Positions 24,789-31,320 of a stretch of DNA of 37,730 bases are shown piece after piece (the first letter of the stretch is position 1; the number at the start of each line of letters is the position of its first letter). The position numbers and the translations under genes are program-made. Origin of the DNA: a virus; the IMG/VR virus record IMGVR_UViG_3300028794_000182, positions 1 through 37,730 of that record; one strand, given 5' to 3'. Below the pieces are notes generated by a model, which searched no databases, was not told where the DNA came from, and saw only the letters and a list, made by a program, of their open reading frames with translations.

Positions 24789-25382
24789 TTACTCAACGGC
24801 TTTAATCCAATCGGTAACCCTTTGTACCCTGTCCCTTACAGGCCTTAAGCCCAACCCGCGAAGGTGCGCCCAGTATTCAACCCGGCCTTCATCGTCCAGC
24901 TTGTCTTCATATGTTTTACTCCAATGGTCAGGATGCTTTGATATAGGCCCTGTGGCTATCTCGTCAAGCAGTTGGTTATAATACTTAATCAGGTTACCCA
25001 TGCCGTGTTTGCCTTTAAACAGGAAGTTTTCTGATAAGAAGTAAGCATCAAGTATTTCGGCGGTTATCTTAACCTTACTTTGCTTAAACTTTCCGCTTTC
25101 TGCCGGGGTAACCTGGTACTTGCGTTTTTTGTGAAACTCATACCTTGAGCAAAACAACGCAATCTTTTGATTTGCCGGCATTGCTGCTGTAATAATAAGC
25201 CCTAAGCCTTCCAGCTGCGGCAGGTCGGCTTCAAATTGTTTTACCGATGATACCAGCGCCTTGAATTGAATGGCATTTAAAGGCTGTTTAAACGCCATTG
25301 TAATACAGTTTAAAACGCCGTTGGTATACTGCAATTCTATCTCGCCATCAATCTTCGGGCTGGTTAAGGAGTATATTGTCAT
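24789..25382 (-). CDS. Hypothetical early protein
   Basis: A 197-residue protein, last of the early operon, overlapping its upstream neighbour by 4 bases. The N-terminus is beta-rich (EIELQYTNGVLNCITMAF); the middle is Lys-rich (KFKQSKVKITAEILDAYFLS) and the C-terminus helical with Arg/Trp (LRPVRDRVQRVTDWIKAVE). I do not recognise it. Position next to the GemA-like gene suggests a replication or regulation role, but nothing in the sequence proves it. Confidence 0.6.
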   Translation of the reverse strand: MTIYSLTSPKIDGEIELQYTNGVLNCITMAFKQPLNAIQFKALVSSVKQFEADLPQLEGLGLIITAAMPANQKIALFCSRYEFHKKRKYQVTPAESGKFKQSKVKITAEILDAYFLSENFLFKGKHGMGNLIKYYNQLLDEIATGPISKHPDHWSKTYEDKLDDEGRVEYWAHLRGLGLRPVRDRVQRVTDWIKAVE

Positions 25383-25759
25383 TTGTTCAATCCTTTCAAA
25401 TAATCCGGGTAAACCTTTTGTTCCAATACCGTTACCATAACTCCCAATTGCTGCAAGTCAAGCTGCATCAGCGGCTTTTGGTATTTCTGGTTAAGCAACC
25501 ATTTATCAATCTCTATTAAACTCTCGCGGGTGTTTTTCCCCCATCGCATGTTTTTAGCCAGGGCAATGATCTTGCGGCGCTGGTCGTTACCCAGCGGCGG
25601 GGTATTGAATTTTGCAAGCCGGGTCATCATCTCTTTAAATTCACCATCTGTTAAAGCGCTCAGGCTTTCGGTACGGCCTTCGGTAAACTCGTCGACAACA
25701 TCTTCCTTATCCCGCCCTATCTTCTTAAGTATGGCAAAGAACTGGCTGTAGTTTCTCAT
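25379..25759 (-). CDS. GemA-like protein (Mu gp16 / DUF1018)
   Basis: A 126-residue helical protein. The segment QRRKIIALAKNMRWGKNTRE, then WLLNQKYQKPLMQLDLQQLG and VMVTVLEQKVY matches the architecture of the GemA/gp16 family, which in Mu affects host gene expression and DNA supercoiling. The family is commonly found at the end of the early region in Mu-like phages, as here. Overlaps of 4 bases with both neighbours indicate co-translation. Assignment is from recalled motifs. Confidence 0.6.
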   Translation of the reverse strand: MRNYSQFFAILKKIGRDKEDVVDEFTEGRTESLSALTDGEFKEMMTRLAKFNTPPLGNDQRRKIIALAKNMRWGKNTRESLIEIDKWLLNQKYQKPLMQLDLQQLGVMVTVLEQKVYPDYLKGLNK

Positions 25760-26145
25760 TGGTACCTAAAATCTGTCCAGTGAATAACTTTACCTCTAAA
25801 TTCAAGCTTAGGGTTCTTACTTAACTCAGGTATCCACCAATCTTCGAATGCTTTAAGATTTAAAAATCCATCATTAACGGCAAACAATTCCCTTTCATGA
25901 TAGCCAAATAGTTCCTTATCCCCAACGCTTATCTGAAGTAATCCTTGATAATATGACATGAATACTCTTTGGTATGAAACACATGGAGTTTGTTTAAAGC
26001 AAGTGTAATATTTTGTTCTTGTGCCAGTAGCCATGTGCATTATTACACCAGGCTTCCACCGGTTCTTTTCATCTGATCTTACCGTATGTATCTTCGTTCC
26101 GGCCTCAATCGGCTCCCTGAACTGTTTTTTAAATCCTATTACCAT
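25756..26145 (-). CDS. ASCH-like domain protein
   Basis: A 129-residue protein. The start VIGFKKQFREPIEAGTKIHT, then VRSDEKNRWKPGVIMHMATG, and the Trp/Phe-rich end (FEDWWIPELSKNPKLEFRGK) fit the ASCH/PUA-like fold, where the G..K.HT.R pattern and the K.G..... step are typical. ASCH domains bind RNA or nucleotides; phages often carry them near nucleotide and DNA-modification genes. It overlaps the GemA-like gene by 4 bases. Confidence 0.6.
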   Translation of the reverse strand: MVIGFKKQFREPIEAGTKIHTVRSDEKNRWKPGVIMHMATGTRTKYYTCFKQTPCVSYQRVFMSYYQGLLQISVGDKELFGYHERELFAVNDGFLNLKAFEDWWIPELSKNPKLEFRGKVIHWTDFRYQ

Positions 26146-26158
26146 TACTTTATGTTTT

Positions 26159-26455
26159 TTATGTAAATCTGAACCAGTCGTTATCTCTTATAATTGTCGT
26201 TTCAAACGGAAACTTATCTTTAGGCACCATTGCAATGGCTTCCATAAGCCCCTTTGAACTGGTAAATAATATGTGATAGGTGCCGTTAATGGATATCTGC
26301 ATGTCAAGCCTGAGTGTTCCGGCCTGCTTGGTACTGTCAACTATCCAGTATTCATGAACCGTTATTTCACGGTTCAATATTCGTTCTGTTTTTATCTTAT
26401 CCCCTTTGTAGTTGTTTTTGTTGGTTTGTATGTTGAAATCGCTGAATTTGTTCAT
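26159..26455 (-). CDS. Hypothetical protein downstream of the reverse transcriptase
   Basis: A 98-residue protein whose start lies inside the end of the reverse transcriptase gene (59-base overlap in another frame). Features: KTERILNREITVHEYWIVD, then LRLDMQISINGTYHILFTSS, and FPFETTIIRDNDWFRF, a small mixed alpha/beta protein. I remember similar proteins in Bacteroidota phages as of unknown function, some looking like single-stranded DNA binders. The overlap with the reverse transcriptase makes it a candidate DGR accessory factor, but it does not look like the helical Avd protein. Confidence 0.55.
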   Translation of the reverse strand: MNKFSDFNIQTNKNNYKGDKIKTERILNREITVHEYWIVDSTKQAGTLRLDMQISINGTYHILFTSSKGLMEAIAMVPKDKFPFETTIIRDNDWFRFT

Positions 26456-27401
26456 TGGTAGATTGTAGTTTTTTTATAAGATTTCGGCAATTAGCGTACT
26501 TTGCCCAGCCGTTATAAGCGGCTATCTTAACCGGCAGGGGGTTCCGGGCCATCATCCGGGCAAAGCGTCTTTTGATAGAAGGCCTTAACAGGATATGGGT
26601 ATCATAAAATACATACCCTACAAAGTCAAGCCCTGTTTTTACCGGGCATACCCGGCTGTTATGTTTTACTTCAAGTTTTAAATTATCATGCAGGTAGCAT
26701 ATAATGAAGGCTAATAAACCGTGCAGGTATTCTTTGCAGTCAGCCAAAACAACAATGTCATCTGCATACCTGAAACAGTTGGCAACGCCCAGCTGCTCTT
26801 TCAGCCAATGGTCAAACGGTGTAAGGTACAGGTTGGCAAAATAGGCGCTCAGGTAGTTCCCTATAGGCAGGCCGGGAGCACTGTCAATAATACTGTCCAG
26901 CAGCCAAAGCAAATCTTTATCTTTTATCTTACGCCTGATGATCTGCTTTAGAATCGAATGGTTTACGCTGGGATAAAACTTCCTGATATCAAGTTTTAAG
27001 AAGTACTCAGTAGCCTGAACATCCCTCAACGCATATTTAACGTCATCAGCAGCACCGTGAATACCTTTTCCTTTGATAGAGCTGTAGGTAAACGCCGTGA
27101 AATAAGCATTAAAAGGCGCTTCCAGGTAATTCATAATGGCATGATGTACAATCCTGTCAACGTATGGCAGTATGGATATCTCGCGCACTTTAGGTTCATA
27201 TATGGTTCTGTGCTGATAAGTACCGGTTTGGTATGTTTTATCCTTTAATGCCTGGTGAAGGGCAATAATGTTGGCATCCCTGTTTTTGTCATGCTCTTTT
27301 ACACCCGATTGCTTTGATTTGCCTTTACGCGCAATTGCATCGGCTAATTGAAGGTTTTCAATGCTGATGATATCTGCGTAAAGGTTACCTATCCGTTTCA
27401 T
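26397..27401 (-). CDS. DGR reverse transcriptase
   Basis: The enzyme that copies the template repeat RNA with adenine-directed errors. I choose ATG 27401 (MKRIGNLYADIISIENL, 334 residues), the typical start of DGR enzymes; the longer frame begins at a TTG (27446). Group II-type polymerase motifs: FLKLDIRKFYPSV (about 134-146, first catalytic Asp138), GLPIGNYLSAYFAN (177-190), the active site FRYADDIVVL (YADD at 212-215) and LDFVGYVF (258-265). There is no maturase or endonuclease domain. DGR enzymes usually have SQ in the GxxxSQ motif; here it is SA. The template repeat lies 118 bases upstream of the ATG. Confidence 0.93.
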   Translation of the reverse strand: MKRIGNLYADIISIENLQLADAIARKGKSKQSGVKEHDKNRDANIIALHQALKDKTYQTGTYQHRTIYEPKVREISILPYVDRIVHHAIMNYLEAPFNAYFTAFTYSSIKGKGIHGAADDVKYALRDVQATEYFLKLDIRKFYPSVNHSILKQIIRRKIKDKDLLWLLDSIIDSAPGLPIGNYLSAYFANLYLTPFDHWLKEQLGVANCFRYADDIVVLADCKEYLHGLLAFIICYLHDNLKLEVKHNSRVCPVKTGLDFVGYVFYDTHILLRPSIKRRFARMMARNPLPVKIAAYNGWAKYANCRNLIKKLQSTNEQIQRFQHTNQQKQLQRG

Positions 27402-27495
27402 TAAGCCTTTGCTTTGTAGGTCGTTTTCGCGGATCACCGCTACCAACGCCCTTAAGTTTGTTAGTTATTTTTTGCACTGTGGCAGGGCCTGCGCC

Positions 27496-27513
27496 GCTTA
27501 AGTTCTGTTAAGC
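27496..27513. repeat. Inverted repeat just past the template repeat
   Basis: GCTTAA-GTTCTG-TTAAGC, perfect 6-bp arms, lies 5 bases beyond the 3' end (coding sense) of the template repeat. Comparable hairpins beside variable repeats are known to promote DGR retrohoming; beside a template its role is not established. Confidence 0.45.
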
Positions 27514-27518
27514 AATGT

Positions 27519-27588
27519 GGGCACCGAGGTTCGTGTTCGTGTTCGTGTAGTTCGTGTTCGTGTAAACGAAGGCAGACAACGAAGGAAC
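27519..27588 (-). repeat. DGR template repeat (TR)
   Basis: A 70-bp non-coding copy between the first target gene and the reverse transcriptase. Read on the minus strand it would encode VPSLSAFV, then YTNTNYTNTNTN, then LGA. The 34-base middle consists only of TAC, ACG and AAC codons and contains all 17 adenines of the element; the 25-base and 11-base flanks contain none. All three variable repeats differ from it only at those adenines. In no case can a single-adenine change in TAC, ACG or AAC create a stop codon. Confidence 0.95.
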
Positions 27589-27619
27589 TGCGGCATCGCG
27601 GCGCACAGCCGTATTATTG

Positions 27620-27979
27620 TTATGCTACCCGGTGCAGGTCGTTGATCAGGTCAATGTGCTGCTCACCAAAATAGCGGGCCGTTTCCCGGTTTTCGAAGTA
27701 AAAGCGGGCACCGAGGAACGTGTACGTGTGCGAGTAGTCCGTGCGCGTGTAAACGAAGGCAGACAACGAAGGAACCCATTCGAACCAGGGCGTATACTTC
27801 CAGGTATCGTCTCCAAAATCAGGCTTCCAGTAGCCATTTGTCGCATTTTGAATAATTTCCAGTTTGTAAGCAGCTATCTGGCGTTTAGCAATAACCTCTG
27901 GCAGGCCTTCAACACCTGGTAATAAATTCGGATCGATGCCCAATATTTCGCAGGCTTTTTCAAATGATGGTACGTTCAT
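27620..27979 (-). CDS. DGR target protein 1
   Basis: A 119-residue protein immediately upstream of the template repeat. The N-terminal half (SFEKACEILGIDPNLLPGVE, then AAYKLEIIQNAT) is shared with target 3; then comes a Trp-rich lead-in (WKYTPWFEWVPSLSAFV), the variable segment YTRTDYSHTYTF (about 77-88), the invariant LGARF and a helical C-terminus (TARYFGEQHIDLINDLH). The variable repeat covers residues about 69-92, so about 27 residues follow it, unlike classical targets where it is C-terminal. I recall relatives in Bacteroidota phages, function unknown. The design implies a ligand-binding surface. Confidence 0.9.
   Translation of the reverse strand: MNVPSFEKACEILGIDPNLLPGVEGLPEVIAKRQIAAYKLEIIQNATNGYWKPDFGDDTWKYTPWFEWVPSLSAFVYTRTDYSHTYTFLGARFYFENRETARYFGEQHIDLINDLHRVA
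27706..27775 (-). repeat. DGR variable repeat 1 (VR1)
   Basis: A 70-bp copy of the template inside target gene 1. Eight differences, all at coding-strand adenines of the template. The base after the core (coding sense) is G where the template has A (CGC instead of CAC), as in the other two variable repeats, which may mark the IMH versus IMH* distinction. Confidence 0.95.
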
Positions 27980-27986
27980 GATGATA

Positions 27987-28496
27987 TTATATTTGTGGGT
28001 TTAAAAATTCATTCCATTCAGCGGCAAACTGTTTACCGATATAGGTTGCGTAATCGTCGTTTTCCGTGCAAAGGCGGGCACCGAGGAACGTGTACGTGCC
28101 CGTGCAGTACGTGTACGCGTAAACGAAGGCAGACAACGAAGGAACCCATTCGAACCAGGGGTAATATTTGTATTGCCTGGCGTTGGCGTAATCAGGTTCC
28201 CATAGTTCGTTAAAGTCATCCCCTGTCCGTTTGTTGAAAGCTTCAAAGATCAAGGCCAGTTTAAAGGCCCCGTTACTGTGCACCTGGTTTGGCGTCATAG
28301 GATTACTGAATGGTAAAACTTCCGTTGCAATCCATCCTTCGGCATCGCAAACATCCTCAAATGTCTTAAACCGATCCATCGGGTTTTGAGAGATAACCTG
28401 TTTTCCGAATAAGGCCGCTAAAACCTCTTTTAGTTCGCCCGATGCCGAGTTGTAAGCCTTTAGGGCGTTGTCTTTGTTAATTGATACTGTTTCCAT
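27987..28496 (-). CDS. DGR target protein 2
   Basis: A 169-residue relative of target 1 with a longer N-terminus (about 50 extra residues, NKDNALKAYNSASGELKEVL and FGKQVI). The middle has RFKTFEDVCDAEGW, a helix with FKLALIFEAFNK, then YKYYPWFEWVPSLSAFV, the variable segment YAYTYCTGTYTF and LGARLCTEND, ending in YIGKQFAAEWNEFL. The variable repeat covers about residues 118-141. It is 7 bases upstream of target 1 and presumably a tandem duplicate that diverged outside the repeat. Function unknown; it appears to be made with the early genes. Confidence 0.9.
   Translation of the reverse strand: METVSINKDNALKAYNSASGELKEVLAALFGKQVISQNPMDRFKTFEDVCDAEGWIATEVLPFSNPMTPNQVHSNGAFKLALIFEAFNKRTGDDFNELWEPDYANARQYKYYPWFEWVPSLSAFVYAYTYCTGTYTFLGARLCTENDDYATYIGKQFAAEWNEFLNPQI
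28076..28145 (-). repeat. DGR variable repeat 2 (VR2)
   Basis: A 70-bp copy of the template inside target gene 2, with nine differences, all at template adenines. Three of them (the last variable codons, TAC ACG TTC) are identical to VR1, suggesting shared history of the two neighbouring genes. The identity with VR1 continues 16 bases beyond the template boundary (CATTCGAACCAGGG on the plus strand). Confidence 0.95.
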
Positions 28497-28513
28497 TACT
28501 ATTAATTATTTTG

Positions 28514-28861
28514 TTAATTGTGAATTACTGATAAACCTAAAGGCTGTGATAGTTCAAATTCAAGCCGGGCACCGGGGCTGTCTTCCCAATCCGGCAGCAT
28601 GACAATGGTGCCGGATACCGCAAGCAGGATAATGGCTATTTTCATTTCATCGCCCCAACTGTCCAAGCCGGGCGGAGCAATAAAATCGCAGGGGTTGAGC
28701 ACGAAATATCCTTCTGCCTCCAATTCCATTTGCTTCAGTTTGAATTTTGCATACACCTCATTGTATGGCAGTCCGGTGACTTTACCCGCTATGTAGGCAA
28801 CGGGCGCTTTGCCTTTGTTACCAGCCAGGTGCGTGGCTATTTGAATTAGGTTTTGTTTCAT
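28514..28861 (-). CDS. DUF4406-like protein (nucleoside deoxyribosyltransferase fold)
   Basis: A 115-residue protein. VAYIAGKVTGLPYNEVYAKF at about 21-40, then GYFVLNPCDFI, an acidic helix (WGDEMKIAIILLAVSGTIVM) and LPDWEDSPGARLEFELSQPL, where the Glu after SPGA is the catalytic-type glutamate of the family. The family resembles nucleoside 2-deoxyribosyltransferases and may act on modified or salvaged nucleosides. It sits next to the DNA methyltransferase, hinting at base modification, but that is inference. Confidence 0.75.
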   Translation of the reverse strand: MKQNLIQIATHLAGNKGKAPVAYIAGKVTGLPYNEVYAKFKLKQMELEAEGYFVLNPCDFIAPPGLDSWGDEMKIAIILLAVSGTIVMLPDWEDSPGARLEFELSQPLGLSVIHN

Positions 28862-28864
28862 GAT

Positions 28865-30457
28865 TTAGTTTAATGTTGCTGCTGTTTGCTCAATTAGCCA
28901 TGCCATAGGCGGAGGAGTCACGGCATTACCGCATTGTTTAACCTGGGCTTTACTATCGCCGAGGATGATATAATCTTTGTCGAATGCCATTCCTAATTTC
29001 ACTTCGTGGGCACGTAGCGTCCTATAGTAGCAGTCTTCATAGTTGGGTTCTTTAAAGTAACTTATCGCCGCGCGGTCTTTTGTAGTCACCGAACATAAAG
29101 CTTTACTTATATGGTTAACCTGATCAGAGCCGCCATAGTGATAAGTCAGGAAAGAGTTAAATGCTTCACTGCTTAATATTCCCTGATTTACACCACCGGC
29201 GGTGAAAGTTGAAAAGGCTTCGGTCATAGGCTTTAATTTACCGGTGCTGTTCAGTTCTATAATTGAAGGTGCCTGGGTAACAATTCCCATGCTCTGCCAT
29301 GTTGCCTGTGTTTGCAAAGCTTCGTTTGCTGTTTTAATGTAACCGGGTTGTGAGGTGTGTTCGCCTTTTATAATTAATGGCATGGGATGAACCAAGCCAA
29401 AATTTGCGTTCGTTGAACAAGCAGAGAGCGCCTGGTTAGCCAATCTTATGCGATTATCGTTATTGTCTGATTGTTGGTTATTTACGAGAAAAGATTGTAC
29501 TATCCCTTGTGTGTCCAAGGTCGTTTGCGTATAAAGCGGGTCTGATATCGCCCTTACTGTGCCTCTTGCAGTTTCGCCATATGCGGCAAGCATCAGAAAA
29601 GGATTCTGACTGTGTAGTGTTAACCCTTTCTTTACACGGCGCTCAGTATTCTCCTTTAGCGGTGTTTTACGATCACCTATACGCGTCCCCGGCAAACTCC
29701 AATCAATGCAATTAAAAGCAGCGTAGTAGAATGGCTCTACAATCATTGTGCAGACAGGGCAGCAGTAAACATATCCGCCACGGAATTTCCAGCTTTTTTG
29801 ATTCAGTTTCCAGCTTTGAACCGCGTTGATATTCTTTTCGCATTTTGGGCAATGTGCAAGCGGCATATAGTTCAGATCGGGGGCCTTGTTTCCTTTTTTC
29901 CAGAACACCACATACATTCTGTCCCTGCTTTGTGGTGTCGGCCAAAAATGCATGCTATTTAAAAAACAGGCTTTATGTTCATATCCTAAAGCACGCATAG
30001 CATATATCCAAGCATCAAACATGATCCACTTACGGGCATCAACTACATTTTCAGTAATGATTATTTCATATTTATGAACCTCTGCAAATCGTACCACATC
30101 CCACATTGTTGCGCGGCTTCTGTCAGCAGCTGCGTCAACTTTCCCGCTATTGAACATGTCCATCTGGTTTTTAAGTTGTTTCTTGCCATTCGCTACTGTA
30201 TGATTAGTACATTCAGGAGAAGTAATCAGAATGTTCGTGCTGGGATACCTTCGCGGATCGCAAGCGGATATGTCAGTACAATCGTGCTGTGTTTCCGGAA
30301 AGTTTGTGTTATGTGTTTCTATAGCCAGCTTCCAATGATTTAAAGCCATCTTTACTTCGATGCCGCCCCCTATTTTGCTTCCATAATTACGAACGCCTTG
30401 CGAACTTCCGCCAGCGCCGCAAAACTGATCTGTTACTGTGATGTAGCTGTTTTTCAT
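28865..30457 (-). CDS. DNA cytosine-5 methyltransferase
   Basis: A 530-residue C5-methyltransferase. Motif I at 12-17 (FCGAGG), motif IV SPECTNHT (80-87) with the catalytic Cys83 after Glu instead of the usual Pro-Pro, motif VI ENV (136-138), motif VIII QSRDR (176-180) and motif X GNAVTPPP (about 510-517). A zinc-knuckle-like insertion sits at CPKC (203-206) and CCPVC (232-236). A long target-recognition region (about 240-490) follows. It probably protects phage DNA from host restriction; no cognate nuclease is seen. The start overlaps the previous stop by 4 bases. Confidence 0.92.
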   Translation of the reverse strand: MKNSYITVTDQFCGAGGSSQGVRNYGSKIGGGIEVKMALNHWKLAIETHNTNFPETQHDCTDISACDPRRYPSTNILITSPECTNHTVANGKKQLKNQMDMFNSGKVDAAADRSRATMWDVVRFAEVHKYEIIITENVVDARKWIMFDAWIYAMRALGYEHKACFLNSMHFWPTPQSRDRMYVVFWKKGNKAPDLNYMPLAHCPKCEKNINAVQSWKLNQKSWKFRGGYVYCCPVCTMIVEPFYYAAFNCIDWSLPGTRIGDRKTPLKENTERRVKKGLTLHSQNPFLMLAAYGETARGTVRAISDPLYTQTTLDTQGIVQSFLVNNQQSDNNDNRIRLANQALSACSTNANFGLVHPMPLIIKGEHTSQPGYIKTANEALQTQATWQSMGIVTQAPSIIELNSTGKLKPMTEAFSTFTAGGVNQGILSSEAFNSFLTYHYGGSDQVNHISKALCSVTTKDRAAISYFKEPNYEDCYYRTLRAHEVKLGMAFDKDYIILGDSKAQVKQCGNAVTPPPMAWLIEQTAATLN

Positions 30458-30603
30458 TCTGAAGTATCTATACCCGTTATTTCCGAGTGATTTTCAATCC
30501 TGTTATACCTTGCCTGCTCCTGATCCATGTTGATAACCAGGTACGCCCATGTAGTTACCAGTGCGATAACTACCACAATGAGCCAAAACTGTATTGGCTT
30601 CAT
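30454..30603 (-). CDS. Small single-helix membrane protein
   Basis: About 49 residues from the ATG at 30603, which overlaps the preceding stop (ATGA); a longer frame from 30648 is less likely. One strong transmembrane helix (FWLIVVVIALVTTWAYLVI) is followed by a charged tail. No family recognised; membrane peptides like this in early operons often modify host functions. Confidence 0.55.
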   Translation of the reverse strand: MKPIQFWLIVVVIALVTTWAYLVINMDQEQARYNRIENHSEITGIDTSE

Positions 30604-30788
30604 TGTATCGTCCCTTCCATATCTTTTAAAGCTTTGATTATTATCCACACCATAGTAGATGCAAGTATTCCCATGCCAGCAGGGAACATTGTATCATCGT
30701 TAAGGGCTGTTCCCGAAAGGGCAACTATCGCCCCGATGATGGCCAAACAGATCACTGCTTTTTTAAAAGCCTTTTCACTTAGTTTCAT
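30600..30788 (-). CDS. Small two-helix membrane protein
   Basis: A 62-residue protein with two hydrophobic segments (AVICLAIIGAIVALSGTAL and PAGMGILASTMVWIIIKAL) and charged ends. It overlaps the next gene by 4 bases and is preceded by a GC-rich inverted repeat (GGCCGG/CCGGCC) in a 65-base gap. Function unknown. Confidence 0.55.
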   Translation of the reverse strand: MKLSEKAFKKAVICLAIIGAIVALSGTALNDDTMFPAGMGILASTMVWIIIKALKDMEGTIQ

Positions 30789-30853
30789 AATTGGTTTTTA
30801 TTTTTTGAAGCCGGCCGGAGAAACGATCCCCGGCCATGCTCCATAGCGGGTTA

Positions 30854-31117
30854 TTATTCGGTTTCCTGCTTTAGTGCAGCAGCTTCTTTGGCCAGGTACT
30901 TGCCAACCATGGCATGACCTATATCCTGCATTGGTTCGCTAAAGCCACGGTATTTAACCCTCGCGGGGTACACATCGGTTACCAATCCGTCTTTCATTTC
31001 AAATACGATGGCCCAGCCAAAGAAGTGTAGTACCGTATTGATGAAAAACAACATGCCCGATTCCCTGAATTCACTCCAATTCTTTTTGGTTTGTGTTTCC
31101 TGCTGTTGATCGTTCAT
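30854..31117 (-). CDS. Hypothetical early protein
   Basis: An 87-residue protein. The sequence NWSEFRESGMLFFINTVLHF, then FGWAIVFEM and VYPARVKYRGFSEPMQDIG, belongs to a group I remember as common in Bacteroidota phages, of unknown function. It ends acidic. It overlaps the preceding gene by 4 bases. Confidence 0.65.
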   Translation of the reverse strand: MNDQQQETQTKKNWSEFRESGMLFFINTVLHFFGWAIVFEMKDGLVTDVYPARVKYRGFSEPMQDIGHAMVGKYLAKEAAALKQETE

Positions 31118-31320
31118 ACCTCTTCACCTCCCTTCATGTAATGGTTAATACTGCCAAAAAATGAAAGCGTGGCCATTTCGGTACGCCTGTTGGCGTTCGT
31201 TTTTATTTTGCCGCCTTTAATTTTGTTAGAGCAATCCTCGGTCATCTCGCCGAGGGTTTGAACCAGGTTACTTTTGGTGCGGAGTTCTACCTCCACGCCG
31301 TTTACATTGATTGTCGCCAT
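31114..31320 (-). CDS. Hypothetical small early protein
   Basis: A 68-residue protein starting with a beta hairpin (TINVNGVEVELRTKSNL), followed by a basic stretch (NKIKGGKIKTNANRR). It overlaps the DUF3164 stop by one base and the next gene by 4 bases, so it is clearly part of the operon. No family recognised. Confidence 0.55.
   Translation of the reverse strand: MATINVNGVEVELRTKSNLVQTLGEMTEDCSNKIKGGKIKTNANRRTEMATLSFFGSINHYMKGGEEV

Noticed and set aside
27402-27446. 15-codon N-terminal extension of the reverse transcriptase from TTG
   Set aside because: ATG 27401 gives the typical DGR enzyme start (MKRIGNLY), and the extension has no motif.
27541-28150. CRISPR array, because several near-identical segments recur
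   Set aside because: There are only three local copies at unequal spacing, two are inside genes in the same reading frame, and differences are confined to adenines; this is a DGR.
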